Below the pieces are notes generated by a model that was not told where the DNA came from, ran no database searches, and saw only the letters and a list, made by a program, of their open reading frames with translations. Below, piece by piece: positions 27,798 through 38,248 of a DNA stretch of 64,000 bases (position 1 is the stretch's first letter; every line of letters begins with the position of its first letter). Source of the DNA: Leptospiraceae bacterium (GTDB lineage Bacteria; Spirochaetota; Leptospiria; Leptospirales; Leptospiraceae); contig CANGZW010000006.1 in NCBI GenBank assembly GCA_947458405.1, positions 1 through 64,000 of the forward strand, given 5' to 3'. The position numbers and the translations under genes are program-made.

Positions 27798-29366
27798 TTA
27801 GAACTTCGCAACTATTCCGATAATTATACCGTTTTGTCCATGTGCCGCTTTACCGTTTTGATCAATAAAAGCATTACCCAATCCCCAATCTCTTCGTAAG
27901 TCAACTTTAATAAGTAAGTTTTCAGTATAACTATATGTAGGAGTGATAGTTAATGTTCTGATCTGACCCAAAGAGGAAGCATTTCTCAATCCTAATGAAT
28001 CTTTTACTTGTAGGTCATATCTATCTCTAGGTGTAAGATCAAATAAAGGTGAATTTACTACCAAGGCTCCACCGTATCTAGAATCATCTATATTTTCATA
28101 TCTAAGTGCTGTTGCAAACTTAGAAGTAAACTCGTATTTCATCCATAGTCCGTAGGTATTGTAAATTTTAATTGTATCTCTTGTATCGCCTCTCAGATAT
28201 ATATCTTTGGTTCCGTCACTATTTATGTCGAGACCTAAAAGTTTGTTGTCTCCCAACAGATAACCATAAGCACCATTGATTGTTTCGCCCTTTCTTTGAC
28301 CAAAAGTCCAATCCAATAATACTGTTAACTTAGAGGTAGGATTGAAAATAAATGACATGTGGTTGATAAACCAATTGTCCTGTCTAAAAGAACTCGTTCT
28401 ATTGGGAATTGTATATCCGGGCGTTCCTAAAGCAGTTGAAGCATAATTTGTATAGTAAGCCTGACCATAGGTATCTAAATCTGTAGGACGGGCTCTTAGG
28501 TTATCATCGCCATATAAAGTGTTCCATACCCAGGTCATTTTAGGATTTACTTCTCCTTTTACCTGTGTGCCCACTGTTTTCATAGGATTAGGCCCATCCA
28601 CGTAAGCATGTTGAGATGTGCTTGTAAGAGACGCTGATGGAGATGCTGTAGAGGTTGTAGCAGTGAGAGCGGGATCTCCATAAGGAAGAAGTCCTTGAGC
28701 TCCAAACTGTTGTCCTACGCTACCTGAACCTCCTGTATAACCTGTTCCCATTGCACTGTTATAGAGATAAAGACCTGCACTCCATTTGTCTGTAATCGTG
28801 TATGTCGCTCTTGCTCCTGTATGGATAAAAGGGATTGTGTTAAAGAATATGTAGCCAATGGTATAACTCATGTTATCTTTTGAGTCCAAGACCTCGTTAC
28901 CTATATGTGTTGCCATTTTACCCACATCCACTAGTAAGCCTTTTCCAATAGGAAAATACATGGATATATAGCCCTGTTGTAACAACTGCATATTATGAAT
29001 AGAGTTAGTTGTCTGATAAGGTCTCTCTTGGTACATTAGGTTTTGACCATTCTGTAAATCCATTCTAAAGCCCCAGGGACTCACCCGATCGGGTACTTTT
29101 TCAATTGATAGTTTAACAGCATTGACAGCGAATTGCTTATTGTATGTATGAAAGGTTCCAGCAGTGTCCTGTGTTCCACCCTGCCTGTTATTCATTGTGT
29201 AATTGTAATACACATCTACGTAACCCGATAAGTTTACCGTATCATACCATTTATTTTCTGGGGTTTTTTCTTCATCTTTACCTTTGACGATTTTATCATC
29301 TCCCATTAGGATACCGACTGATGAGAAGAATACTAAGAATGCAGAAGCTATTGTTTTTTTAAACAT
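27798..29366 (-). CDS. Outer-membrane beta-barrel porin-like protein
   Basis: A 522-residue exported protein with signal peptide MFKKTIASAFLVFFSSVGILMG. The mature start NLSGYVDVYYNYTMN and repeated amphipathic strands, with a final GIIIGIVAKF ending in aromatic Phe, are typical of outer-membrane barrels of the BBP2/OmpL-like putative porin family. A low-complexity Thr/Ser/Ala stretch (near residue 225-245) probably forms a surface loop. It is preceded by a long leader containing a palindrome that resembles a Fur-family operator. Metal or oxidative-stress control is possible but not shown. Confidence 0.85.
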   Translation of the reverse strand: MFKKTIASAFLVFFSSVGILMGDDKIVKGKDEEKTPENKWYDTVNLSGYVDVYYNYTMNNRQGGTQDTAGTFHTYNKQFAVNAVKLSIEKVPDRVSPWGFRMDLQNGQNLMYQERPYQTTNSIHNMQLLQQGYISMYFPIGKGLLVDVGKMATHIGNEVLDSKDNMSYTIGYIFFNTIPFIHTGARATYTITDKWSAGLYLYNSAMGTGYTGGSGSVGQQFGAQGLLPYGDPALTATTSTASPSASLTSTSQHAYVDGPNPMKTVGTQVKGEVNPKMTWVWNTLYGDDNLRARPTDLDTYGQAYYTNYASTALGTPGYTIPNRTSSFRQDNWFINHMSFIFNPTSKLTVLLDWTFGQRKGETINGAYGYLLGDNKLLGLDINSDGTKDIYLRGDTRDTIKIYNTYGLWMKYEFTSKFATALRYENIDDSRYGGALVVNSPLFDLTPRDRYDLQVKDSLGLRNASSLGQIRTLTITPTYSYTENLLIKVDLRRDWGLGNAFIDQNGKAAHGQNGIIIGIVAKF

Positions 29367-29602
29367 TGACTTATACTCCTTCCTTTTTTATATAACTATG
29401 CCTATGCAATAGGCGTGCCAGTTAGTAAAATTGAAAATAATTCAATAAATAATCAAAGTTTCGCTTCTTTAACCAATTTTCTGAATCATAATACGCATAA
29501 TATTTATACGATTCAAAAAAAAATGTTTATATTTTAAGCACTAAGAGATGAATTTAAACAGAGTGATTTTATTTTTAAGGAGAGAATTGGTATATTCCAT
29601 AT

Positions 29603-29623
29603 TATTTAGAATAATTCTAAATA
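29603..29623. promoter_or_regulatory. Candidate Fur/PerR-family operator
   Basis: Perfect palindrome TATTTAGAAT-A-ATTCTAAATA. Its core TTAGAAT-A-ATTCTAA has the 7-1-7 geometry typical of boxes bound by Fur-family repressors, and closely resembles PerR boxes. It lies about 237 bases upstream of the porin start codon and downstream of the RND gene terminator, so the porin/lipoprotein pair is the likely target. The binding protein is not encoded in the window. Confidence 0.5.
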
Positions 29624-29740
29624 TATGAAATGAATTAATGCTCAGATTGATTTTTTTAGATTAATAGAAGAAGAAAATTCATCAAATAGGGTAAAATATA
29701 AACTTAGAATTGTCTTTTTTAAATTTTTAAATATGATTAA

Positions 29741-29784
29741 TTAGTGATACAGAGAAAATATTTTAATTTTCTCTGTATCACTAA
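29741..29784 (-). terminator. Strong hairpin after the RND efflux operon
   Basis: A perfect 19-bp stem pairs 29741-29759 with 29766-29784, with a six-base loop; the core is AGTGATACAGAGAAAA and its complement. It starts three bases beyond the stop of the leftward RND gene. AT-rich DNA follows. Confidence 0.7.
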
Positions 29785-29786
29785 AG

Positions 29787-32700
29787 TTAAATCTGTGGAA
29801 TTTCTTCCTCTTTTTCCTTAACTAGTTGAATATATAAAGAAGGTAGTACGGTTAACATTAATATCAAACCAGATGTGAGCCCCCCAACAATTACTGTTGC
29901 CAGTGGTCTTTGAACATCAGATCCTACCCCTGTACCAAACATAGCTGGAATTAGTCCGAGAAGAGCTAGAAGCATAGTCATTAAAAGGGGTCTAAGTTGT
30001 ATTTGAGCGGCTTTAAGAGCGGCCTCTCTAATTGAAATACCTTCATGTGACTCTCTGACATGATTCACTCGAGATACGAATAATACCCCTGAAATAGTAG
30101 CCACACCGAAAAGAGATATAAATCCAATACCAGCAGATACATTAAAATAATATCCCCTAATCATCAATGCTACCATTCCTCCAATTAATGAAAAAGGAAG
30201 GCAAGCCATTGCTACCATTACATATCGAATATTATGATAAAGTAAATAGAGTACACCAAAAATAATTGCTATCGTTAATGGTATCACAATTGCTAATTGT
30301 TTACCAACCCGACTCAGATTTTCAAATTGCCCTCCCCACTTTATAAAATATCCAGGGGGAAATTTAACTTTTTCAGCAATCCGCTTTTGAGCTTCTGCCA
30401 CAAATCCTCCCTGATCCCGTCCCCGAATATTCGTTCTGACAGTTATGTTTCTTCTACTTTCCTGTCTAAATATGAGTGTGGGTCCTTCTATTAAGCTAAT
30501 TTCAGCGAGTTGAGCTAGTGGGATTCTCTCTCCTTTAGGGGAAATGACTGGAATATCTTCAATAGATTTAATGGATGCTCTATAATCGGCAGAATATCGT
30601 ACTACAATTCCAAATCTCCATGCACCGTCATAAAGGGTTGAAATACGAGAAGCACCAATTGCCGCTTCAATTACTTGCTGTATTTCAGAGACATTTATCC
30701 CGTATCTAGCGGCAACCTCCCGTCTGATATTTATAGTAAGCTGAGCCTGTTCTCCCTCTTGTTCAATCCCATATTCACTAGCCCCCGGAATTTCCTTAAT
30801 AATTACTAGGATTTCTTCTGCTAATTTCCTCATAATTTTTAAATCATCACCCACTACGAATATAGCTAAATCGGCGATTGTACCCATAATTGCTTCACTT
30901 AGATTATCCATAATTGGCTGAGAAAAGCTAAATCTAACCCCGGGGAAATTCGATTCCATATCATTTCTAAGTCGTAGTAATAATTGTTGCTTTGATATTT
31001 TTTCTTCCCATTTATTATAATCTCTCAGTCCTATAAATACTTCTAATCGGTTGGGACCGAGTGGATCGGTACCATCATCATTCCTACCCAATTGAGAAAG
31101 TATTACATCTACAGGTTGATTCTTCGCTATTAATTCTCGCATTAATTTGAGATACTTTCTTGCTTCCTGTAAGTGAACACCAACGGGAAAGAAAGCTCTC
31201 ATCGTAAAACCACCCTCATCTAACTCAGGAAGAAATTCAGTTCCAATTACTTTTATCCCTATCCCACTTATAAATATTACAATAGCAAATGCAACGGTTA
31301 CAGTTTTCTTGGAATTATTAATAAACATGGGAATAAACTTAGTATATTTCACTGTGAGCCATTCTACTATTGGATTATGCCATTCAATATGCTCAAGATC
31401 ACCTGCTTCAAATCTCTTTTTATAAACTATTGTCATAAGTACTGGAACTAAAGTAAGTGCTAAGAGCATGGATCCACCGATTGCGTAAGACAAAGTAAAT
31501 GCCATTGGAGAAAACAATCGTCCCTCAATTCTTTGAAATGTAAAGATAGGGAGATATGCTAAAATGATAATACTAATAGAAAAGAAGATTTCTTTTCCAA
31601 CTTCAGCAGCTGAGTGAAGAGTAAATGAATCAATACCCATTATCCTTTCTTGGGGCTCTGAATCTCTATATCTTCTCATTAAGTTTTCTACTATTACAAC
31701 CGATCCATCTACAATAATACCAAAGTCAATTGCTCCTAAAGATAAGAGATTTGCAGTAACTCCAGTTAATTTCATTATAATAAAAGCAAATAACATTGAT
31801 AAAGGTATTGTTAATGCTACAATTAATGCCGCTTCAAAACTACCCATAAAAAATACTAATACTAGTAGTACAATCGCAATACCTTCCATTAGAGTAAAAC
31901 CAATAGTTCTTAGAGTATAACTTACCAAGTCTCCTCTGTCGTACGAATTTCTTAGCCTTACTCCTTTTGGTAAATATTTTTCATTTATTTCAGCGACTTT
32001 ATCCCTTATTTTTTGCCCCATTTCTTCTGTATCACCCCAACGTCTCATTGCGACTAAGCCCTGAATGCTGGAATCTACATCAATATCCCCGAGACCATCT
32101 TTATAATCCTGAAAAGTATACCCCAGGGCTCCAGTAGGTAATGAAGGAAACTCTTCCACGGTGCCGATATCCCTAACAAAAATTGGTACCCCATTGTTTT
32201 CTTTTAATACAATTGTCTCAATATCCTTAATGGTTCGTATTGCACCCAAACTTCGAATAGGAAAACCAATCTCTCCCTGTCTTAAAATATTTCCTCCGGT
32301 ATTGAGGTTATTCGCCTGAATTGAATCAATGACATTAGCAAGAGTTAATTTATATTGTATCAATTTTTCTGGATCAGTTATAACGTGATACTGTTTCATT
32401 AGACCACCGAATGTAATCACATCTGCAATACCGGGGATACCGAGTAGTTTAGGCATAATTACCCAGTCTTGTAAAGTACGTAACTCCATGGGAGTATGGT
32501 TTTCTGTTGTCTCTACCACATAGCGATAAATTTCACCCACAGGTGAGCTCAAAGGACCGAGCTGAGGCTCTACTCCAGGGGGTATATCTGCCTCCCTAAC
32601 TTTTTCTAACAGTCGGGTTCTTGCAAAATAGTCATCTGTGCCTTCTTCAAATACAAACTGAAATACAACTAAACCATTGATTGTTCTTGAACGTCTTACA

Positions 32701-32939
32701 ATTACCTTGGGTATTGCGTTTAAAATCCTTTCTATCGGAAGAGTTACCCTTTCCTCCACTTCACCTGCCGCTCTACCCGGAAATTTTGCGATCAATCTAA
32801 CCTGGGTATCAGCTATATCAGAATAGGCTTCTTTTCTTAAATTAAACCAAGCGATTGTTCCAAAGACAAATATTACAATACCAAAAATAATTGTTGCGGC
32901 TTTATTCTTTAAAGATAATTCAATGAGTTTGTTTATCAT
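29787..32939 (-). CDS. Heavy-metal RND efflux pump, CzcA/CusA family
   Basis: Inner-membrane proton antiporter of 1050 residues that exports metal ions through a tripartite complex. It has the RND layout: TM1 near 12-31, a large periplasmic loop, TM2-6, a second loop and TM8-12. TM4 contains [17 protein letters not shown], with the two Asp and one Glu typical of CzcA-type heavy-metal pumps. [18 protein letters not shown] is a conserved N-terminal loop motif. The operon supplies an outer-membrane factor and a membrane fusion protein. The metal (Zn, Co, Cd, Cu or Ag) cannot be decided from these motifs. Confidence 0.93.
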   Translation of the reverse strand: MINKLIELSLKNKAATIIFGIVIFVFGTIAWFNLRKEAYSDIADTQVRLIAKFPGRAAGEVEERVTLPIERILNAIPKVIVRRSRTINGLVVFQFVFEEGTDDYFARTRLLEKVREADIPPGVEPQLGPLSSPVGEIYRYVVETTENHTPMELRTLQDWVIMPKLLGIPGIADVITFGGLMKQYHVITDPEKLIQYKLTLANVIDSIQANNLNTGGNILRQGEIGFPIRSLGAIRTIKDIETIVLKENNGVPIFVRDIGTVEEFPSLPTGALGYTFQDYKDGLGDIDVDSSIQGLVAMRRWGDTEEMGQKIRDKVAEINEKYLPKGVRLRNSYDRGDLVSYTLRTIGFTLMEGIAIVLLVLVFFMGSFEAALIVALTIPLSMLFAFIIMKLTGVTANLLSLGAIDFGIIVDGSVVIVENLMRRYRDSEPQERIMGIDSFTLHSAAEVGKEIFFSISIIILAYLPIFTFQRIEGRLFSPMAFTLSYAIGGSMLLALTLVPVLMTIVYKKRFEAGDLEHIEWHNPIVEWLTVKYTKFIPMFINNSKKTVTVAFAIVIFISGIGIKVIGTEFLPELDEGGFTMRAFFPVGVHLQEARKYLKLMRELIAKNQPVDVILSQLGRNDDGTDPLGPNRLEVFIGLRDYNKWEEKISKQQLLLRLRNDMESNFPGVRFSFSQPIMDNLSEAIMGTIADLAIFVVGDDLKIMRKLAEEILVIIKEIPGASEYGIEQEGEQAQLTINIRREVAARYGINVSEIQQVIEAAIGASRISTLYDGAWRFGIVVRYSADYRASIKSIEDIPVISPKGERIPLAQLAEISLIEGPTLIFRQESRRNITVRTNIRGRDQGGFVAEAQKRIAEKVKFPPGYFIKWGGQFENLSRVGKQLAIVIPLTIAIIFGVLYLLYHNIRYVMVAMACLPFSLIGGMVALMIRGYYFNVSAGIGFISLFGVATISGVLFVSRVNHVRESHEGISIREAALKAAQIQLRPLLMTMLLALLGLIPAMFGTGVGSDVQRPLATVIVGGLTSGLILMLTVLPSLYIQLVKEKEEEIPQI

Positions 32940-33712
32940 TATTTGTCCTTTCTTCCAAAATCAAAGAGATAGCCCACTTGGAGAAGTAGCTGTGGATTTC
33001 TATAGTCCCCTTTTCCGACCCCCATTCCTAATTGCACCCAAAACCCATCCAAATAAAAGTCAAAAGCTCCACCGATATAATTCTGACTTAAATTGGCTTC
33101 TTGACGGGTATTATATAGGTAATTTAGAACCAATGCTAAATCGGGGTTTGTGGAGGCTATATTTGCCCGTATGAGCTGATCGGTATAGGTGGTTGGTTGG
33201 TTTTGGTAGCCTGGAAAATCAAATCTATTATAATTGTTTTGGCCCCCTGCTCCACTTTGAGGATCAAATGGATTCACATGAAAAGCTCCAGCAACGAGAG
33301 AAAATCCATAAATGACATGGGCTGTTTTATAAATCGAATATCCCAAATCTACTTGAAATCCATTCCAATTTGGTTTGTAATACATTCCTGAGCCCCTAAC
33401 TACAAATCGATCAAAATAATAACCTGCATTGAGATTAATACTTCCGGGGCTACCCGCGGACGCACCCAATACTAAAAATTTTTCTTCCCTACCATTTTTA
33501 ATAAAATCGGGCTCTGTTTTTTTACCTGCTCTTTCTGATTTATAAAAATTATCTCTTTTTTCATCCATATAATTTTTATTTCCATTGAGATACTCTTTAT
33601 TAGATTCTACAGTATCCTCAGAATAAATTGATACTTGTACTACGAATAATATAAAAATAAAGTAGTGCTTTTTATTAATAAGACTCGAAAATTTCGATAA
33701 TGAATTTGTCAT
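32939..33712 (-). CDS. Hypothetical barrel-like protein within the efflux operon
   Basis: A 257-residue protein encoded between the fusion protein and pump genes, overlapping the pump start by one base. The start is taken at ATG 33712, one base after the fusion protein stop; an in-frame GTG at 33727 is an alternative. A hydrophobic N-terminal segment ([16 protein letters not shown]) looks like a signal peptide. The rest alternates aromatic and glycine residues, as in outer-membrane beta-barrels, for example [18 protein letters not shown], and ends [12 protein letters not shown]. No metal-binding motif is seen. Such a fourth component is not part of a standard Czc system. Confidence 0.72.
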   Translation of the reverse strand: MTNSLSKFSSLINKKHYFIFILFVVQVSIYSEDTVESNKEYLNGNKNYMDEKRDNFYKSERAGKKTEPDFIKNGREEKFLVLGASAGSPGSINLNAGYYFDRFVVRGSGMYYKPNWNGFQVDLGYSIYKTAHVIYGFSLVAGAFHVNPFDPQSGAGGQNNYNRFDFPGYQNQPTTYTDQLIRANIASTNPDLALVLNYLYNTRQEANLSQNYIGGAFDFYLDGFWVQLGMGVGKGDYRNPQLLLQVGYLFDFGRKDK

Positions 33713-33713
33713 T

Positions 33714-34733
33714 TTAATAACCGACACTCAATCCTTTCAAGAGTATTGTTCCAGAAATTACTACTTCTTCATTCCATGTCAATCCACTCACTACTTCAAC
33801 TTTCTCACGATCGGAATTTCCTAATATCACGGTTTTTTTCTCGAATATACCCTCTTCTTTTTTAACAAAAATATACGCCTGACCTTCGCTCATAAATATT
33901 GAAGTAAGAGGTATCACAAAAGAAGAGCCCATAGCTTCTCCAAACTCTACGTGAGCAAACATCCCCGGCTTAAAGCGGTTTTCTTTGTTTGGCATGGAAA
34001 TTCTAACCTTTACAGTTCTTGTGGTGGGATCTACGTTATCCCCGACAGCCTCTGATACCCCATACAATTCAAGTTCAGGGAAAGACGTTAGCTTAATTCT
34101 GACCTTCCTGCCTTTTTCCATCACATTCAAATCACCCTCAGGAACATCACAAATTAGCCATACTACGTTATCCCTTACCCTATCGAGTTCTACAGGGTTG
34201 AAACCAAGAGCTCTGAGTTTCCCTTCTGTTTCAGCTAACTCAGCTTGGGAGTTACTGGCTTCTGTTTCAATTTCAATAATATCTTTCTCAGTAGCCACTT
34301 GGTTGACATACATGTCTTTCAAGCGTTTTAAGTTTTTAGAGGATCGTGTTACAGCGTTTCTACTGTGGACATATTCCGCGTATAAACTGTTCAATTCTGG
34401 AGATTCAAATAACACAATCTTACTGCCACCCGCCAAAGAAGATGTAATACTCGCTATAATTCTAGCAGGAGCTCCGACTGTAATAAAATTGGAACCTTTT
34501 TCGATTTTAGCAGTTTTGATTCTATCTACACCCACACTTCCAACGGGAAATTTTACTATTTTTCCGCCTTCCAAGATTTCAGGTTTCACAAAAGCATATT
34601 TTTTTTCTTCTTCTTTAGTTTTATGCTTGGAATAAAAAATATCAGCACCAATTAAAATTACAACTACAGCAATGATGTAGTACTTTTTTGATTTTACAAA
34701 TTCTAAGATTTTATTTATTTTTTCGTTTTCCAT
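33714..34733 (-). CDS. RND efflux membrane fusion protein (CzcB/CusB-like)
   Basis: A 339-residue periplasmic adaptor joining the RND pump to the outer-membrane channel. One N-terminal transmembrane anchor lies at about 19-35 (IIAVVVILIGADIFYS). A beta-barrel/lipoyl half (GAPARIIASIT) precedes a helical hairpin, with SELNS-like and TEKDIIEIETEASNSQAEL coiled segments. The C-terminal part has VRISMPNKENRFKPGMFAHV, a typical adaptor beta-barrel signature. It lacks the N-terminal His-rich or Met-rich metal-binding extension of some CzcB/CusB proteins. It starts three bases after the outer-membrane factor gene. Confidence 0.9.
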   Translation of the reverse strand: MENEKINKILEFVKSKKYYIIAVVVILIGADIFYSKHKTKEEEKKYAFVKPEILEGGKIVKFPVGSVGVDRIKTAKIEKGSNFITVGAPARIIASITSSLAGGSKIVLFESPELNSLYAEYVHSRNAVTRSSKNLKRLKDMYVNQVATEKDIIEIETEASNSQAELAETEGKLRALGFNPVELDRVRDNVVWLICDVPEGDLNVMEKGRKVRIKLTSFPELELYGVSEAVGDNVDPTTRTVKVRISMPNKENRFKPGMFAHVEFGEAMGSSFVIPLTSIFMSEGQAYIFVKKEEGIFEKKTVILGNSDREKVEVVSGLTWNEEVVISGTILLKGLSVGY

Positions 34734-34736
34734 TAT

Positions 34737-36047
34737 TTACTCCACTTCCGGTTGAATTACAATTATTGATTTTCCGGTTACATAGTTTAATCTTTCAAAG
34801 GATTCTGCCCGTTCTGTTTTTAGTTTTAAAATATTTACTATAGTATTGCGATATGTTTCAAAAAAATCCGCAAACTCTATGATTGTGAGGTATCTCTTTT
34901 GGTAGTTTGAAATCATAAGAGCAGCCAAATTTCCATAATCTTCTGTAAATTTCCCTTTAAATTGATTATAGATTTTATTTTTTTCTACTGCTCTGGTTAA
35001 CTCAATTACCACTTCGTTTTCCACTGTGATACGTTGATTTTGTAATCCGCTTCTTCTTTCTAAAATTGCCTTTTCTGCCGCTTCAATATTACCCTGATTT
35101 CTATCAAAAATAGGAACATTTAATTGTGCAGTAAAACCAAAGTAATTGGGAATATATGTCCCTGCCCTATTGTAAACAGGACCGAAGGAAAGATCTGGAA
35201 TTGCGTTTGCTTTTTGGAGGGCTAAGTTTGCTTCTTCATACTTTACACTCTGTATTGCCGCTTTTAAGTCAGGTCTATATTCAATTGCTAATTCTAAAAC
35301 TTCATTGGACTTATAGATCTCAGGATTTATGCTGTCTAATTTCTTCTCGTCTATGACAGGTATAATATTTTTCCCATAGATAGAATCCTCATTCAGAAGA
35401 ACTCGCAAGGAAGACTCTTTTTCTTTGATTTGAACTAATATTTCCGTTCTTTCCTGTTCCAAAAAAAACAGGAGAGCTTTGATACGTAGTACCTCTGACA
35501 AAAGAAGGGTTCTATTAAGATAAGCTCTTTCTGAATAATCAACTGTCTTACGTAAAGACTCCGTACTTTTATCATAAAATTTAAGGGCATCTCTCAAAAA
35601 ATAAATAGATAAAAAATTTGATCGGAGTTCTAATTTTAAGGCTCTTAAAATATCAGAAAATCTCTCTTCGCTGATTTTAGTATTGATTTCAGCTACTCTA
35701 ATTCTCTTGTCAATTTTCCCGCCCAATAAAAACAATTGCTGGATTTGAACTACTGTTTGCCCATTTCTAGTAAAATCTAAAATTCTGTCTGTCTTATCAT
35801 TAAACGTATTTTGCTCTAAGAAAATATTTGGATTTGCATAGAGTCTTGCTTGAATAATCAATGCCCGCTTTGTCTCTATTTGAAACTTAGCGGCCAACAA
35901 CAAAAGATTGTTTTTCATAAACAAAGATTCAGCTTCCATCATAGTAAGGTATTTACTATCTGGATTTTGTTCACTGCCTTGAGAATAAAGAGGAGAAAAC
36001 ACTGAATGTAAAAATATATATATAATTATTATAATACTATGGTACAT
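34737..36047 (-). CDS. TolC/CzcC-family outer-membrane efflux channel
   Basis: A 436-residue outer-membrane factor forming the exit duct of the RND complex. The signal sequence lies in the first 25 residues (IIIIIYIFLHSVFSPLYS). Two repeated halves contain long coiled-coil segments. PNIFLEQNTFNDKT and IPDLSFGPVYNRAGTYIPNYFGFTA-type strands (given here in parts) form the barrel; NVPIFDRNQGNI is the hallmark motif of CzcC-like proteins. It heads the four-gene operon. A further start is unlikely, because the first hydrophobic segment begins right after the ATG. Confidence 0.9.
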   Translation of the reverse strand: MYHSIIIIIYIFLHSVFSPLYSQGSEQNPDSKYLTMMEAESLFMKNNLLLLAAKFQIETKRALIIQARLYANPNIFLEQNTFNDKTDRILDFTRNGQTVVQIQQLFLLGGKIDKRIRVAEINTKISEERFSDILRALKLELRSNFLSIYFLRDALKFYDKSTESLRKTVDYSERAYLNRTLLLSEVLRIKALLFFLEQERTEILVQIKEKESSLRVLLNEDSIYGKNIIPVIDEKKLDSINPEIYKSNEVLELAIEYRPDLKAAIQSVKYEEANLALQKANAIPDLSFGPVYNRAGTYIPNYFGFTAQLNVPIFDRNQGNIEAAEKAILERRSGLQNQRITVENEVVIELTRAVEKNKIYNQFKGKFTEDYGNLAALMISNYQKRYLTIIEFADFFETYRNTIVNILKLKTERAESFERLNYVTGKSIIVIQPEVE

Positions 36048-36092
36048 AGACCTATCCTGTAAAAGTAAGGAAATTCAAAAAAAAGTTTTAGG

Positions 36093-36410
36093 TTATCTAG
36101 GTGGGGGTAAATACAAGAGGGAGTACGACATTAAAAAACAAAAGGGAAGTAGAGATAAAATTAGTATAAAGACAGAAATCTGTGGCAATATATAATTATG
36201 AAAAGAGAATGTACGGAGAAAAAGATCAGCTTCTGCATCAAATTCAATGTAAGACTTGACTGCTATTGCAACTGAGTAAAACTCCTCATCCATCTCTACA
36301 ATTTGTTTGTTATGAGATGAAAATTCCATGGAATCCAGATATGCCTCTACCGGTACAATGACCGAAGCCACCGATATCAGAATAACCATAAAGTTCATGA
36401 AAAATTTCAT
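36093..36410 (-). CDS. Small membrane protein of unknown function
   Basis: About 105 residues from the ATG at 36410 (MKFFMNFMVILISV); a longer reading from 36497 adds a 29-residue aromatic N-terminus that I think is not translated. One hydrophobic segment is at the very start, and may be a signal peptide ending near VEAYL. A second transmembrane helix near the C-terminus (ISVFILILSLLPFCFLMS) is followed by a proline-rich end. The middle contains acidic residues. No family is recognised. It follows the operon on its right by about 110 bases. Confidence 0.5.
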   Translation of the reverse strand: MKFFMNFMVILISVASVIVPVEAYLDSMEFSSHNKQIVEMDEEFYSVAIAVKSYIEFDAEADLFLRTFSFHNYILPQISVFILILSLLPFCFLMSYSLLYLPPPR

Positions 36411-36518
36411 TCTTACATAAGAATTTGGTCTCAAAAAAGGGTCAACTAAAAAAGAGCATGTAAAAAAATACAGTCTATAATAAAATTTATAATACAAAAG
36501 ATTATGTTACATATATCA

Positions 36519-36950
36519 TTATTTATGTAAGACTTTAGTTACCTGCCCTCTTCTAAAAATAACAATGATTTGATTATCGGGAGAGGACTTTTTAGAATAC
36601 TTAGATATAGGTCTTGAATATATAAAGTATTCTTTCCCGCCGCCATCAATACTTTTTTCTTCCGGCTCACCAAGGAGTTCTAAAACATAAAGTTTGGATT
36701 TGGTGTCTAAAAGGTCATTCAATTCCTGTCGAATGTATAGATTCCCTGTTTCAATGTTTGTATTTGGGAGGACTGATCTTTTTTCGGATTTGTCCTGCAT
36801 TTCTTTGCATTTGATTTCATCAGAAAAAGTTTCCATGCAGGATTCAAATATATTGGATGCTATTTCTTTTTTTTGAATGGTTTGATCTGCACACTTGAAT
36901 TGAATAACAAGGATCAAAACAAAAAAGATTGGATAATTTATAGCTCTCAA
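36519..36950 (-). CDS. Lipoprotein with BamE/SmpA-like domain
   Basis: A 143-residue putative lipoprotein: the signal peptide MRAINYPIFFVLILVIQFKC ends at a relaxed lipobox IQFKC. The mature C-terminal half, with LYVLELLGEPEEKS, then GKEYFIYSRP and QIIVIFRRGQVTKV, has the helix-then-strands pattern of the SmpA/OmlA (BamE-like) fold, where a G-x-P element starts the sheet. It starts within the stop codon region of dsbD (4-base overlap) and so belongs to the upstream operon. The function is inferred only from fold-like pattern. Confidence 0.6.
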   Translation of the reverse strand: MRAINYPIFFVLILVIQFKCADQTIQKKEIASNIFESCMETFSDEIKCKEMQDKSEKRSVLPNTNIETGNLYIRQELNDLLDTKSKLYVLELLGEPEEKSIDGGGKEYFIYSRPISKYSKKSSPDNQIIVIFRRGQVTKVLHK

Positions 36951-38248
36951 TTTTTTTTTAGATTCAAAAAATTTATAAATTCATCTGAATCCCTTGTGAT
37001 TCCAAGGTGAGTGGAAAGAATTTTATCATTTTTATCTAATATGGCATAGTATGGAATCCCGTTGGTTCCAAATTTTTTCTCTTCAAATTCTTGGTTTGCA
37101 TCATCTTTTTCGGTTCCCCTATCCGTAAATAATTCTACAAGAATATACTTAGAAAGTTCTTTTTTAACTTCCTCTGTGTTTAGCACATTTTCTTCCATAT
37201 ACCTGCAATTCGTACAAATTACACCTGTAAAATTTACCAAGATTGGTTTTCCTGATTCGATTGCCTTACTCTTGGCTATGTCGAGATCTTCTATCCAAAC
37301 TAAATCTGTATTTTTATCCGAAAAATTATTTTGTTTGGGTGGCAGATATGCTTCCAATTCCCCTAAATTAGATCCTGTGATACCAAAAGTTAAATATATG
37401 ATAAGTGATACAAAAATAATAGAAAGGGTAATTTGATATTTGGATATTTTTTTAATTTGATTGTAAAAATTTTTAATATCCTCAAAAAAATCTAAGGTAT
37501 ATAGTGTATTTATTACTAAGAGAATTATTGTAATACTTAAAAAGATTTCTCTCGAAAGAATATTAAATCCCCAAATTAAGTCTGCATTACTAAAAAACTT
37601 TAATGAGGCTATAATTTCAAATATACCTAAAATTCCCCTAAATTTAGCATTCCACTTTCCATTTTTAGGAAGTCTTTCTAAAATCATCGGAAACATAGAT
37701 AAGAGTGTAAATGGAATGGAAAATGCAAGTCCATACCCAAACATTCCTATAAGTGGAAAAAACCATTCTCCTTTGGAGGCAGTGACCAATATACTTCCCA
37801 CAAAAGGCATTGTGCAAGTAAATGTTGCAATAGAGATTATAAATCCTTTTATCAAAATAGAAAAATAACCCGATCCGGAAACATTTTCAAGTTTGCTATA
37901 AAATAGAACCAAAGAGGGAGGCAGTAAAAAATCAAAACCGATTAGAGCATAGGCAAAGAATAAAAAAATGATTCCAATGCTAAAATTTAAAAAAGGATTG
38001 GTGGCTAATTTTGTAATACCAGAAGCCCCAAAAAAAATCGAGAATAGAATACCTAAAACAGAAAAAGTAAATATGATTCCGACAGAATAAATTACTGATT
38101 GCAATAAATAGTTTTTCTTTTTTTCCCCTTCTTTAGGTGTGAAAGCTGATACAGTGAAGGGAATCAAAGGAAACACACATGGATTTAAAAGAGACAACAA
38201 TCCAAAACCAAATGATATCCAAAAATAAGAAAATATACTTTCAAACAT
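36947..38248 (-). CDS. Thiol:disulfide interchange protein, DsbD-like
   Basis: A 433-residue inner-membrane protein that moves electrons from cytoplasmic thioredoxin to periplasmic partners. The CcdA-like membrane domain shows NPCVFPLIPFTVSAF in the first helix and FTCTMPFVG in a later one, with the two redox Cys residues. About eight membrane helices are visible. A C-terminal thioredoxin domain has VNFTGVICTNCRYMEENVL-type active site (CTNC). The N-terminal periplasmic DsbD-alpha domain of classical DsbD is absent, so it is a short form. It overlaps the symporter gene by 8 bases and the following lipoprotein gene by 4. Confidence 0.88.
   Translation of the reverse strand: MFESIFSYFWISFGFGLLSLLNPCVFPLIPFTVSAFTPKEGEKKKNYLLQSVIYSVGIIFTFSVLGILFSIFFGASGITKLATNPFLNFSIGIIFLFFAYALIGFDFLLPPSLVLFYSKLENVSGSGYFSILIKGFIISIATFTCTMPFVGSILVTASKGEWFFPLIGMFGYGLAFSIPFTLLSMFPMILERLPKNGKWNAKFRGILGIFEIIASLKFFSNADLIWGFNILSREIFLSITIILLVINTLYTLDFFEDIKNFYNQIKKISKYQITLSIIFVSLIIYLTFGITGSNLGELEAYLPPKQNNFSDKNTDLVWIEDLDIAKSKAIESGKPILVNFTGVICTNCRYMEENVLNTEEVKKELSKYILVELFTDRGTEKDDANQEFEEKKFGTNGIPYYAILDKNDKILSTHLGITRDSDEFINFLNLKKN

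Larger units (their letters stand above)
29367..29786. other. Leader/intergenic region between RND efflux gene and porin gene
   Basis: No coding sequence is visible. From left to right it holds a small hairpin GCCTAT/ATAGGC (29400-29405, 29409-29414) in the porin leader, the palindrome at 29603-29623 and the terminator hairpin of the RND gene at 29741-29784. The porin promoter should lie in this stretch, but I could not place a clear -35/-10 pair. Confidence 0.6.
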
